DNA of 64,000 nucleotides, taken from Sandaracinus amylolyticus (lineage in GTDB: Bacteria; Myxococcota_A; Polyangia; Polyangiales; Sandaracinaceae). Within the stretch, counting starts at the first letter, position 1; the number at the start of each line of letters is the position of its first letter. Under the pieces are notes generated by a model that worked only from the letters and a program-made list of their open reading frames with translations, was not told where the DNA came from and did no database searches. Below, in pieces: positions 37,039 through 44,937 of this stretch. The stretch covers positions 8,990,001 through 9,054,000 of the forward strand of contig NZ_CP070225.1 in the NCBI RefSeq assembly GCF_021631985.1. Direction: 5' to 3'. Both the position numbers and the translations under genes were made by a program.

Positions 37039-38396
37039 GGGCGATCGCGCTCCTCGTGCTGCTCGTCGCGGGCAGCGCGCAAGCGCAAGCCACCGAGCGC
37101 CGTCCGTGGCGCTTCGTCGAGGCGGTCGGGGCGCCATCGTGGCTCGGCCTCGGGCTCGAGCACCGCGCGCGCTTCGAGCACCTCGCGAACGACTTCCGCG
37201 CGACCGCGATCGGCGACTCGACCGCGCTCTCGCTGCGCACGCTCGCCTCCGCGGAGCTGCGCTTCGAGCCGCTCTCGATCGCCGTCGAGGCCCAGGACTC
37301 GCGCGCATTCGCCACCGAGCCGACGCCGCTCAACCCGACGATCGTCGACGCGCTCGAGCTCTTGCGCGCATACGCGTCGCTGCGCCTCCCGAACGCGCTC
37401 GAGCCCGGCGATCACCTCGCGATCTCCCTCGGGCGCATGACCCTCGACGTCGGCAGCCGGCGGCTCGTCGCGCGCAACGACTTCCGCAACACCATCAACA
37501 GCTTCACCGGGCTCGACCTCGCGTGGTCGAGCGCGAGCGGACACGCGGTGCGCTTCTTCGCGGTGGTGCCGGTGGTGCGCCTGCCGAGCGACGCGAGCGC
37601 GCTCGCCGACAACACGATCGAGCTCGATCGCGAGAACCTCGACGCGCTCTTCTGGGGCGTGGTCTACGGCACGCCGCTGCTCGCGCTCGACGTGCAGGTC
37701 GAGGCCTACCTCTTCGAGCTGAACGAACGCGACGGCGCGACCGCGCCCTCGTCGGATCGCCGACTCTACACGCCGGGCCTCCGCCTGCTCCGCGCGCCCG
37801 CCCCCGAACGTCTCGATCTGCAGCTCGAGCTGATGCTCCAGCTCGGGCGCTCGCGCGCGACCGCGGCGGCCACCGACACCGACGACCTCTCGCACCTCGC
37901 GTTCTCGGGGCACGTCTCGCTCGGGTATCGGTTCGCGGTCGCGTGGTCGCCGCGCCTCGTGCTCCAGTACGACTACGCCACCGGTGACGAGTCGCCGAGC
38001 GACGACGCGAACAACCGCTTCGATCCGCTCTTCGGCGCGCGGCGCTTCGACTTCGGACCGACCGGGCTCTACGGCGCGATCGCGCGCAGCAACGTCAGCT
38101 CGCCGGGGGCACGCGTCGAGATCGTGCCCGATCGCACGATCGACGCCTTCGTCGGATATCGCCTCGTGTGGCTCGCGTCGCCGCGCGATGCGTGGACCAC
38201 GGCGGGCCTGCGCGATCCGAGCGGGCTCTCCGGCGCGTTCGTCGGACAGCAGCTCGAAGGGCGCGTCCGGTGGCAGCCGTTCCCGCGCAACCTCGCGCTC
38301 GAGCTCGGCGCGGCGTGCCTCTTCCGCGGCGAGCGTCCCGGTGTGCGCTCCGAGCCCGCCGCGTACGTCTACAGCCAGATCACGACGGGCCTCTGA
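37035..38396 (+). CDS. Outer-membrane beta-barrel of the alginate-export family
   Basis: 453 residues with a signal peptide (MRAIALLVLLVAGSAQAQA). The rest alternates amphipathic strands and turns, with GLEHRARFEHLANDFR, GRMTLDVGSRRLVARNDFRNTINSF and ATGDESPSDDANNRFDPLFG, all typical of the AlgE-like alginate-export family (PF13372). The barrel sits between regulator and modA with 4-bp and 1-bp overlaps, so it belongs to the transport operon. The best guess is a pore that admits molybdate or a chelate; alginate export is unlikely because no alginate genes are present. Confidence 0.82.
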   Translation: MRAIALLVLLVAGSAQAQATERRPWRFVEAVGAPSWLGLGLEHRARFEHLANDFRATAIGDSTALSLRTLASAELRFEPLSIAVEAQDSRAFATEPTPLNPTIVDALELLRAYASLRLPNALEPGDHLAISLGRMTLDVGSRRLVARNDFRNTINSFTGLDLAWSSASGHAVRFFAVVPVVRLPSDASALADNTIELDRENLDALFWGVVYGTPLLALDVQVEAYLFELNERDGATAPSSDRRLYTPGLRLLRAPAPERLDLQLELMLQLGRSRATAAATDTDDLSHLAFSGHVSLGYRFAVAWSPRLVLQYDYATGDESPSDDANNRFDPLFGARRFDFGPTGLYGAIARSNVSSPGARVEIVPDRTIDAFVGYRLVWLASPRDAWTTAGLRDPSGLSGAFVGQQLEGRVRWQPFPRNLALELGAACLFRGERPGVRSEPAAYVYSQITTGL

Positions 38397-39139
38397 TGAC
38401 GACCATCCTGCGTGCGATCCTGGTGATCGCCCTCCTCGCCGCGTGCAGCGCGCCTCCACGCGAGGAGCGCCTCGTGGTGTTCGCGGCGTCCTCGCTGCGC
38501 GATGCGTTCACCGAGATCGGCGACGACTTCGAGCGCGCGCATCCCGACGTCGAGCTCACGTTCCAGTTCGCGGGGACGCAGCAGCTGCGCGCGCAGATCG
38601 AGCAGGGCGCGCCCGCCGACGTGCTCGCGTCCGCCGACGTGCAGCACGTGGACGAGCTGGTGCGCGCCGGGCACGTCGCAGCGCCGATCGTCTTCGCGCG
38701 CAACGAGCCGGTGATCGTCGTGGGGCGCGACGTGCCGGTGCGCTCGTTCGACGATCTGCCCGGGGCCGGACGCATCGTGATCGGCGCGGAGACGGTGCCG
38801 ATCGGGCGCTACACCCGGCGCATCCTCGAGCGCGCGCCCGCCGACTTCCGCGCGCAGGTCGAGGCCCACGTCGTGTCGAACGAGCTCGACGTGCGCGCGG
38901 TGCTCGCGAAGGTGCGCCTCGGCGAGGCCGACGCCGGCATCGTGTACCGGACCGACGCGCGCATCGCGGGCGACGACGTGCGGGTGGTGAGCATCCCGCC
39001 CGAGCGAAACGTGATCGCCGAGTACCCGATCGCCATCACGTCGCACCCCGCGCACCCGACGCTGGCGCGCGAATTCGTCGAGCTCGTCCGCTCGGAGCGC
39101 GGCCAGCAGGTGCTCGCCGAGCACGGCTTCGCGCCATGA
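38396..39139 (+). CDS. modA: Molybdate ABC transporter substrate-binding lipoprotein
   Basis: 247 residues beginning at an ATG that shares one base with the previous stop. The export signal ends in a lipobox (ILVIALLAACSAPP), so the protein is probably membrane-tethered rather than free in the periplasm. ModA marks include VFAASSLRDAFTEIGDDFE, FQFAGTQQLRAQIEQGAPADV, VLASADVQHVDELV and EADAGIVYRTDA. It captures molybdate or tungstate and delivers it to ModB. The modA-modB junction is an ATGA overlap. Confidence 0.92.
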   Translation: MTTILRAILVIALLAACSAPPREERLVVFAASSLRDAFTEIGDDFERAHPDVELTFQFAGTQQLRAQIEQGAPADVLASADVQHVDELVRAGHVAAPIVFARNEPVIVVGRDVPVRSFDDLPGAGRIVIGAETVPIGRYTRRILERAPADFRAQVEAHVVSNELDVRAVLAKVRLGEADAGIVYRTDARIAGDDVRVVSIPPERNVIAEYPIAITSHPAHPTLAREFVELVRSERGQQVLAEHGFAP

Positions 39140-39897
39140 GCCGCGCGCAGCACCTGCTCGTCGCCGCGCTCGGCGGCGCGCTCGCGATCTTCCTCGTGCT
39201 TCCGCTGGTCGCGCTGGTCGCGACCACGAGCGATCTCGCAGCGGGACTCGCGAGCCCGCTGGTCGCGCCCGCGCTCCGGCTCAGCCTGCTCACCACGCTG
39301 GTCAGCCTCGCGATCGTCGTGGTGCTCGGGACGCCGCTCGCCTGGGCGCTGCGCAGCGCGCGCGGCCCGCTGGCGCGCGTCGTCGAGACGATCGTGCAGC
39401 TCCCGATCGTCGTGCCTCCCGCGGTCGCGGGGGTCGCGCTCCTTCTCGCGTTCGGCCGTCGCGGGCTCGTGGGGTCGTGGCTGGGATCGCCGGCGTTCAC
39501 GACGGTCGCGGTGGTGATGGCCGAGGTGTTCGTGTCGGCCCCGTTCTTCGTGCAGGCCGCGCTCGGCGCGTTCCGCCGGGTGGACGAGCGCCTGATCGTC
39601 GTGGCGCGCACCTTCGGCGCGTCGCCGCTGCGAGTGCTGGTGCGGGTCGCGCTGCCCCTCGCGGCACCGGGCCTGCTCGCGGGCGCGGCGATGTCGTGGG
39701 CGCGCGCGCTGGGAGAGTTCGGCGCGACCCTGATGTTCGCGGGCAACCTCGAGGGCGTGACCCAGACGATGCCGCTCGCGATCTACACCGCGATGGAGTC
39801 GGACCTGCGCGCCGCGCAGGCGATGTCGATCGTGCTCGTCCTCGTCGCGTCGGTGCTCTTCGTGGCGATGCGCACGCTGCTGCGGCGGACGTCGTGA
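39136..39897 (+). CDS. modB: Molybdate ABC transporter permease
   Basis: 253 residues with about six membrane helices. The permease EAA-like loop is visible as ARTFGASPLRVLVRVALPLAAPGLLAG, followed by SWARALGEFGATLMFAGN, the highly conserved ModB/CysT signature. It is a homodimeric inner-membrane channel. It overlaps modA by 4 bp and modC by 4 bp (GTGA). Confidence 0.94.
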   Translation: MSRAQHLLVAALGGALAIFLVLPLVALVATTSDLAAGLASPLVAPALRLSLLTTLVSLAIVVVLGTPLAWALRSARGPLARVVETIVQLPIVVPPAVAGVALLLAFGRRGLVGSWLGSPAFTTVAVVMAEVFVSAPFFVQAALGAFRRVDERLIVVARTFGASPLRVLVRVALPLAAPGLLAGAAMSWARALGEFGATLMFAGNLEGVTQTMPLAIYTAMESDLRAAQAMSIVLVLVASVLFVAMRTLLRRTS

Positions 39898-40607
39898 GCC
39901 TGCATGCCCGCATCGAGGCGCGGGTGGGGCGCCTGGTGATCGACGTCGAGCTCGACACCGGACCGGGCGTGCTCGCGATCGTCGGGCCCAACGGCGCGGG
40001 CAAGACCACGCTGCTCTCGCTGCTGCTCGGCGTGGTGCCGGTCACGCGCGGGCGCGTCGAGGTCGGTGGGGTCGTGCTGCTCGACACGAGCGCGTCGCTC
40101 GATGTGCCGGTCGAGGCGCGTCGTCTCGGCTACGCGCCCCAGGACCACGCGCTCTTCCCGCACCTCGACGTGCGCGGGAACGTGGAGTTCGCGGTGTCGA
40201 GCGCATTGCCGCGCGCCGAGCGGGCGCGCCGGGTCGACGAGGTGCTGCGCGATCTCCGGATCGAGCACCTCGCGTCACGAAGGCCGAGCACGCTCTCGGG
40301 CGGGGAGCGCCAGCGCGTCGCGCTGGCGCGTGCGCTCTCGATCTCGCCGCGCGCGCTGCTCCTCGACGAGCCGCTCGCCGCGCTCGACGCCCGCGCTCGC
40401 CGCGAGGTGCGCGACTTCCTCGCGACCACGCTGCGCACCCTCGCGATCCCCAGCATCGTCGTCACCCACGACGCGGCCGAGGCGCGCGCGCTGGGCCAGC
40501 GCATCGCGGTGATGGAGGCGGGACGCATCGTGCAGCAGGGCACGTGGGACGAGCTCGTCGCGGCCCCGGCGACGCCCTTCGTCGCCGAGCTAACTGCAGA
40601 CGCCTGA
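39894..40607 (+). CDS. modC: Molybdate ABC transporter ATPase (short, no MOP domain)
   Basis: GTG at 39894 overlaps the modB stop. The 237-residue protein has Walker A GPNGAGKTT, Q-loop YAPQDHALFPHL, signature LSGGERQRVALARAL, Walker B ALLLDEPLAALD and the switch His in VVTHDAAEA. Canonical ModC is about 350 residues with a C-terminal molybdate-binding MOP domain. That domain is absent here, so feedback inhibition by molybdate is not expected in this protein. Its end overlaps the convergent gene by 18 bp. Confidence 0.93.
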   Translation: MSLHARIEARVGRLVIDVELDTGPGVLAIVGPNGAGKTTLLSLLLGVVPVTRGRVEVGGVVLLDTSASLDVPVEARRLGYAPQDHALFPHLDVRGNVEFAVSSALPRAERARRVDEVLRDLRIEHLASRRPSTLSGGERQRVALARALSISPRALLLDEPLAALDARARREVRDFLATTLRTLAIPSIVVTHDAAEARALGQRIAVMEAGRIVQQGTWDELVAAPATPFVAELTADA

Positions 40608-41015
40608 TCGGCAGACGCTGGTCCCGCAGCACCCGGTCGACGTGTCGCACGCCTGGCCCGACTCCGCGCAGCACACCCTCCGGGTGCCCGAGGTCGACGT
40701 CGTCGCGCAGATCAGCCGCCCGCAGCAGTCCTCGCCGTCGAGGAACGAGCAGGGATGGGTCGCCTGCCCGCAGCACACCCTGCGCTCGGGCCCCGAGGTC
40801 GCGGTGGACGCGCACGCCAGGTCCCCACAGCACTCCGACCCGCTCGCGCAGGCGCGCGTCGCCTCGATGCACATCCACGCGTCGGGCGGCGCGTCGATCG
40901 CGCCGTCGCTCGCGCGCGCGTCCATCTCGTCGCCGCCGTCGAACGGAAGGAGCCTCGGCGTCGTGCACGCCGCGAGGAGCAGCGAGACGAGCAGCGCTGT
41001 CGAGGATCGGTGCAT
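40590..41015 (-). CDS. Small Cys-rich lipoprotein with three knot-like repeats
   Basis: 141 residues. The lipoprotein signal is MHRSSTALLVSLLLAAC. After an Asp-rich linker come three ~25-residue repeats each with the pattern C-x(6)-C-x(5)-CCG-x-x-x-C (for example ASGSECCGDLACAS, DGEDCCGRLICAT, DTSTGCCGTSVCR). Adjacent Cys pairs and small loops suggest disulfide-knotted modules outside the cell. Its function is unknown, and it lies opposite the operon end and divergent from the kinase at 41058. Confidence 0.78.
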   Translation of the reverse strand: MHRSSTALLVSLLLAACTTPRLLPFDGGDEMDARASDGAIDAPPDAWMCIEATRACASGSECCGDLACASTATSGPERRVCCGQATHPCSFLDGEDCCGRLICATTSTSGTRRVCCAESGQACDTSTGCCGTSVCRSGVCS

Positions 41016-41041
41016 CGTCGGGTCCGGCGCTCCCGATGGAG

Positions 41042-41047
41042 TACCAT
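41042..41047 (+). promoter_or_regulatory. Candidate -10 hexamer (TACCAT) for a leaderless start
   Basis: TACCAT ends 10 bp before the GTG at 41058, and there is no Shine-Dalgarno sequence in between. Confidence 0.35.
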
Positions 41048-41057
41048 AGACCGCGAC

Positions 41058-42269
41058 GTGACAGCCCCGGGCGACACCCTCGGACCTTACGTCATCGAAG
41101 CGGAGATCGCGTCGGGCGGCATGGGCGTCGTCTATCGCGCGCGCAACCGCGTCACCGGACAACTGCGCGCGCTGAAGGTGGTGCGCCCCGAGCTCGGGCG
41201 GGATCCCGACTTCGTCGATCGCTTCGTGCGCGAGGCGACGATCGCGTCGCAGCTCCAGCACCCGAACCTGGTCGAGTCGCACGAGCCGGGCATCGACGGC
41301 GACACGATCTACCTGCCGATGGAGCTGCTCGAGGGCGAGACCCTGGCGTCGCGGCTGCGTCGTGTGACGCGGTTCACCCCGGCCGAGGCGGCGGCGATCC
41401 TGGTGCCGATCGCCGAGGCGGTGCAGCTGCTGAACGACCGCGGCCTGGTGCACCGCGACCTCAAGCCGGGCAACGTCTTCCTCGCGCGCACCGAGGCCGG
41501 CGAGACCCCGAAGGTCATCGACCTCGGCACCGCGCGCGACGTCGACGACGACGAGCACACCCGCACCGGCATGGTGATCGGCTCGCCGTTCTACATGGCG
41601 ATCGAGCAGGCCGAGGGGCGGCGCGACATCGACGCGCGCGCCGATCAGTACGCGCTCGGGGTGATCGCGTACCAGATGCTCACCGGCGCGCGGCCCTACG
41701 AGTCCGACGACTCGCGGAGCGCGCTCGCGAAGCTGCTGCGCGGCGATCCCTACGCGCCGCCGAGCACGATCGCGTACGTCGGGCCGCAGCTCGAGCGGGT
41801 GATCGAGCGCGCGCTGCAGCACGATCGCGAGCGTCGATATCCGACGACGCTCGAGCTGGCGCGCGCGTTCGCCCAGGCGGCGCGCGAGGAGCTGCCCGAT
41901 CGCGAGCCGCCGACCTCGGTGCACCGTCGCACTGCGCCGCGCTCGCGTCGCGCGCTGGTCGGCGCGGCGATCGTCGCGGCGCTCACGGCGTTCGGAGGGA
42001 TCGCGGCGCTCGTCGTGACCGAGCGCGACGAGCCTCCTGCGATGACGGTCACTCCGCTCGAGCCGCCGCGCGCGATCGCGACCCCGCCGGCTCCGATCGT
42101 GATCGAGCCCGCGCCGCCCGCCGAGCCCGCAGTCGCACCCGCTGCGAGCACCGCGCTGGCCGCGGAGCCCGAGCCGCGACCCACCCGTCGTCGTGCCCGC
42201 GCGCGGCGCGATCGTGCGCCTTCCGACGCGGACTGCGGCGCCGCGACCGGCATCCCGTGCCTCGACTGA
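41058..42269 (+). CDS. Ser/Thr protein kinase with C-terminal membrane helix
   Basis: GTG at 41058 gives 403 residues. The kinase domain comes first: IASGGMGVVYRARN, a Lys in RALKVVRPEL, HRDLKPGN and GSPFYMAIEQ. The magnesium loop reads VIDLGTARD, that is DLG instead of DFG, which is tolerated in many active kinases. A helix (LVGAAIVAALTAFGGIAALVV) at about 300-322 is followed by a Pro/Ala-rich outer segment and a basic RPTRRRARARRDR stretch. It overlaps the next gene by 13 bp and heads a three-gene operon. Confidence 0.88.
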   Translation: MTAPGDTLGPYVIEAEIASGGMGVVYRARNRVTGQLRALKVVRPELGRDPDFVDRFVREATIASQLQHPNLVESHEPGIDGDTIYLPMELLEGETLASRLRRVTRFTPAEAAAILVPIAEAVQLLNDRGLVHRDLKPGNVFLARTEAGETPKVIDLGTARDVDDDEHTRTGMVIGSPFYMAIEQAEGRRDIDARADQYALGVIAYQMLTGARPYESDDSRSALAKLLRGDPYAPPSTIAYVGPQLERVIERALQHDRERRYPTTLELARAFAQAAREELPDREPPTSVHRRTAPRSRRALVGAAIVAALTAFGGIAALVVTERDEPPAMTVTPLEPPRAIATPPAPIVIEPAPPAEPAVAPAASTALAAEPEPRPTRRRARARRDRAPSDADCGAATGIPCLD

Positions 42270-43216
42270 TCACATCGCTCGCCGCGTTCGCGATCGCGCT
42301 CTCGTCGGCGTGTCTTCCATCGGCGCTCGCCGCGCAGGATTTGCCCGAGTGCGACGGGGCCGATCCTCGGGGCGCGCGCGCCGCGCTCGCCGAGGGCACC
42401 GCGCTCCTGCAGGAGGCGATCGCCGAGGCGCGACGCCGCGGACCGCGGGTGCGCGCGATCGCCGAAGGCGCGCTCGCGCGCTTCGATCGCCAGTGCGCGC
42501 TCGGCGATCCCGCCGCGCTCGCCGAGCGAGGCGCCGCGCTGATGTTGATGGGCGAGCCGCTGCGCTCGGCGCAGAGCTACGACGCGTTCCTGCGCGTGCA
42601 CCCGCTCTCGTCGCTCGATGGGCGCCGTCGTCGGCGCATCGAGGCGAACCTCCAGCCCGGCGAGGCGATCGTCGAGCTCGATCGCGGGAGCGCGCGCCTG
42701 GTGGTCGACGGGCTCGACTTCGGCCCGCTTCCGCGCAGCACCGCGGTGCGGCTGCCGCCCGGCGAGCATCGCTTCGAGGCCCGCGACGACGCGGGCGTGG
42801 TGCTCGCGAGCGCGAGCGCGACGCTGGCCATCGGCGAGGCGCCGGCGCTGGTGCGTCTCGCGGCGCCGCCGATCGCGGCCGAGGACGCTTCCTCGGATCT
42901 CACCGCGTGGTACGTCGCGTCCGCCGCGCTGGGCGCGGCGTCGCTCGCCGCGGGGATCGGCTTCTTCTTCGCGGTCGACGAGCGACAGCGCGCCTACGAC
43001 GAGATCTGCACGCTCGGTCTTCCCGCCACCGGCTGCGAGGCGGTGCTGGTCGAGCGCGATGCTGCGCTCGGCGCGAGCATCGCCGGGTTCGTCCTCGCAG
43101 GGCTCTCGGTGGCCGCGCTGGTCACGCTCGTGGTGCTCGATCTCGAGCACCACGATCAGCCGATCGCCCTTCGCGTCGGAGCCGCGTCGCTCGCGCTCGA
43201 GGGGACGTTCCGATGA
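42257..43216 (+). CDS. Exported membrane protein with PEGA-like domain
   Basis: GTG at 42257 lies inside the end of the kinase gene. The 319-residue product has a signal peptide (LITSLAAFAIALSSACLPSALAAQ), a helical TPR-like part, a ~70-residue beta domain of PEGA type (LVVDGLDFGPLPRSTAVRLPPGEHRFEARDD), and two C-terminal helices flanking a Cys-containing loop. Such proteins often accompany myxobacterial kinases, perhaps as extracytoplasmic sensors. It shares its layout with the protein at 29750. It is coupled to the next gene by an ATGA overlap. Confidence 0.78.
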   Translation: MPRLITSLAAFAIALSSACLPSALAAQDLPECDGADPRGARAALAEGTALLQEAIAEARRRGPRVRAIAEGALARFDRQCALGDPAALAERGAALMLMGEPLRSAQSYDAFLRVHPLSSLDGRRRRRIEANLQPGEAIVELDRGSARLVVDGLDFGPLPRSTAVRLPPGEHRFEARDDAGVVLASASATLAIGEAPALVRLAAPPIAAEDASSDLTAWYVASAALGAASLAAGIGFFFAVDERQRAYDEICTLGLPATGCEAVLVERDAALGASIAGFVLAGLSVAALVTLVVLDLEHHDQPIALRVGAASLALEGTFR

Positions 43217-44844
43217 CCGAGCGTGCCTACGCCGCGCTGATCCGAGGGACGCTCGACGATGCGGCGCTCGTTCTCTCGCGCCCTGCGCCCACCGCGCTCG
43301 AGCACGCGTGGTCGCTCGCGCTGCGCGCCGCGGGATCGCTGCTCGATCCCGAGGCGTTCGCGCCGCCCTCGCTCGACGAGATCGCGCCCCATCGTGTCGC
43401 GCCGTTCGAGGTGCGTGCCGTCGCCGCGCTCGCGTGCGCCCACCTCGCGCGCCGCGCCGTGCTGGGCTTCGCGTGCGAGGAGCTCGAGCGCGTCGTCGCG
43501 CTCCACGGCGCGCTCGTGCCCGACGCCCCCGAGTCCTCGGAGCCCCGGCTCTGGCTCGCGCTCGGCCACGCATGGTCGGCGTGGATGCGTGGTGATCCTC
43601 GCGACGACGACACGTCGCTCGCCGCGATCGAACGCCTCGCGCGCGAGGCGGGCGGCGCGCCGCTGGTGATCGACGCGGGCACCCTGCGCGCGCTGCGCGC
43701 CGAGAGCCGCGGTGACGTGACGTCGATGCTCGCCCATGCCCGCCGTGCCTCGCGCATGGCGCGCACCGAGGCGCTCCCCGCGCACGAGCACCTCGCACAT
43801 CTCGTCCTCGCGCGAGCCCGTCGCAGCGCGCGCCATCCCCACCTCGCGCTGCGCATCCTCGGCGCGCTCGAGCGCTTCGTCGCCGAGCCCTGCCGTCCAT
43901 GGGTCCGCTGGGAGCGCCTGCTCGCGGGCGATCCCGAGGCGCTCGAGGGCATGCGACCCGGGCCTGATGCGACCCGCGCCGAGCGCGGCGCGGCAGCGCT
44001 CGCCGCCGTGCTCCGCGCCGCGACCGCCGGTGAGGAGGCCGCGCTCGATCGCGCTGCCCACGCGCTCTTCGACGCCGCCGCCCCGATCGCGTTCGCCGCG
44101 CGCGAGGCGCGCCAGGTGATGGTCGCGCTCGATGCCCGCCTCGATCCGCGCGCCGAAGATCCCGAGCTCGCGGCGTGGTGCAGCGGCGAGACCCTCACCG
44201 CGCCCCCGTCGATCCACGGCCTCTGCATGCGCATCGACGCCGAGTCGCGCGACGCGAGCGAGGCGATCGTGCTCGCTGCGCCCGGCGCATCACCGCGTCG
44301 CGTGCTCGGCGCGGCAGGCCCGCTGATCGCGCACCATGCTCGGGTCCATCTCCGCAAGACGCTCCGCCGTCGCGGTCGCGTCGAGACGCTCGTCGCCGTG
44401 CTCGCGTGCGCCGGCCCCGAGGGCCTGACCGACGCCGAGTGTTTCCTGCGCACCTACGAGATGCCCTACGACGCGGTGGTGCATCGCGGCGTGTTCGAGG
44501 TGCTCGTCACCCGCGCCCGGCTCTACCTCGAGAGCGCGGGCGAGATCGTGCGCGGCCAGGGCCTCATCACGCTGCGCCTGCGCGCGCCGATCGCGGTGCC
44601 CGATCCGCGCTGCGCCGCGCCGATCCACGATCGCGTGCTGCGCGTGCTCGCGCACGACGGTCGTGTCACCGCGAGCGACGCCGCCAAGCGCGTCGGGCTC
44701 TCGCTGCGCGCGGTGCAGCAGGCGCTGCGCTCGCTCGCCGAGGACGGCGTGTGCGTGGGCGAGAAAGAAGGCCGGCAGATCGTCTACGCCGTCGAGGACA
44801 CGACGTTCTCCGAGCCGACCTACCTCCTCGCCCGCCGCTCGTGA
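43213..44844 (+). CDS. Helical-repeat protein with C-terminal winged helix
   Basis: 543 residues without membrane segments. Most of it is alpha-helical repeat-like sequence, similar in feel to the C-terminal half of bacterial signal-ATPase or LuxR-type regulators. A transcriptional-regulator-like region around 400-440 (RKTLRRRGRVETLVAVLACAGPEGLTDAECF) is followed by a winged-helix segment near the end (DRVLRVLAHDGRVTASDAAKRVGLSLRAVQQALRSL). It overlaps the membrane protein gene by 4 bp, so it may be a direct substrate or output of the kinase. No known family is identified. Confidence 0.72.
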   Translation: MTERAYAALIRGTLDDAALVLSRPAPTALEHAWSLALRAAGSLLDPEAFAPPSLDEIAPHRVAPFEVRAVAALACAHLARRAVLGFACEELERVVALHGALVPDAPESSEPRLWLALGHAWSAWMRGDPRDDDTSLAAIERLAREAGGAPLVIDAGTLRALRAESRGDVTSMLAHARRASRMARTEALPAHEHLAHLVLARARRSARHPHLALRILGALERFVAEPCRPWVRWERLLAGDPEALEGMRPGPDATRAERGAAALAAVLRAATAGEEAALDRAAHALFDAAAPIAFAAREARQVMVALDARLDPRAEDPELAAWCSGETLTAPPSIHGLCMRIDAESRDASEAIVLAAPGASPRRVLGAAGPLIAHHARVHLRKTLRRRGRVETLVAVLACAGPEGLTDAECFLRTYEMPYDAVVHRGVFEVLVTRARLYLESAGEIVRGQGLITLRLRAPIAVPDPRCAAPIHDRVLRVLAHDGRVTASDAAKRVGLSLRAVQQALRSLAEDGVCVGEKEGRQIVYAVEDTTFSEPTYLLARRS

Positions 44845-44854
44845 ATCGAAGAGC

Positions 44855-44934
44855 AAAATCGGCTCGCCCGCCGGTCCCTACCGTCCGCGCGCGTCGCGCG
44901 CTCCCGTCCGGGACCAGCGGGACGAGCACTCCGG
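44855..44934 (-). repeat. Nested-hairpin repeat, locus C: single copy on the minus strand
   Basis: Read on the minus strand it begins CCGGAGTGCTCGTCCCGC and ends GGCGAGCCGATTTTGCTC. The arms GCTCGTCCCGCTGGTCCC and GGGACCGGCGGGCGAGC pair with one bulged T and one G-T pair, and the centre is GCGCGC-GAC-GCGCGC. It starts 3 bp after the stop of the YfcC-type gene, lies in a convergent gap, and ends in TTTT, so it is a good intrinsic terminator candidate for that gene. Confidence 0.92.
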
Positions 44935-44937
44935 CAC

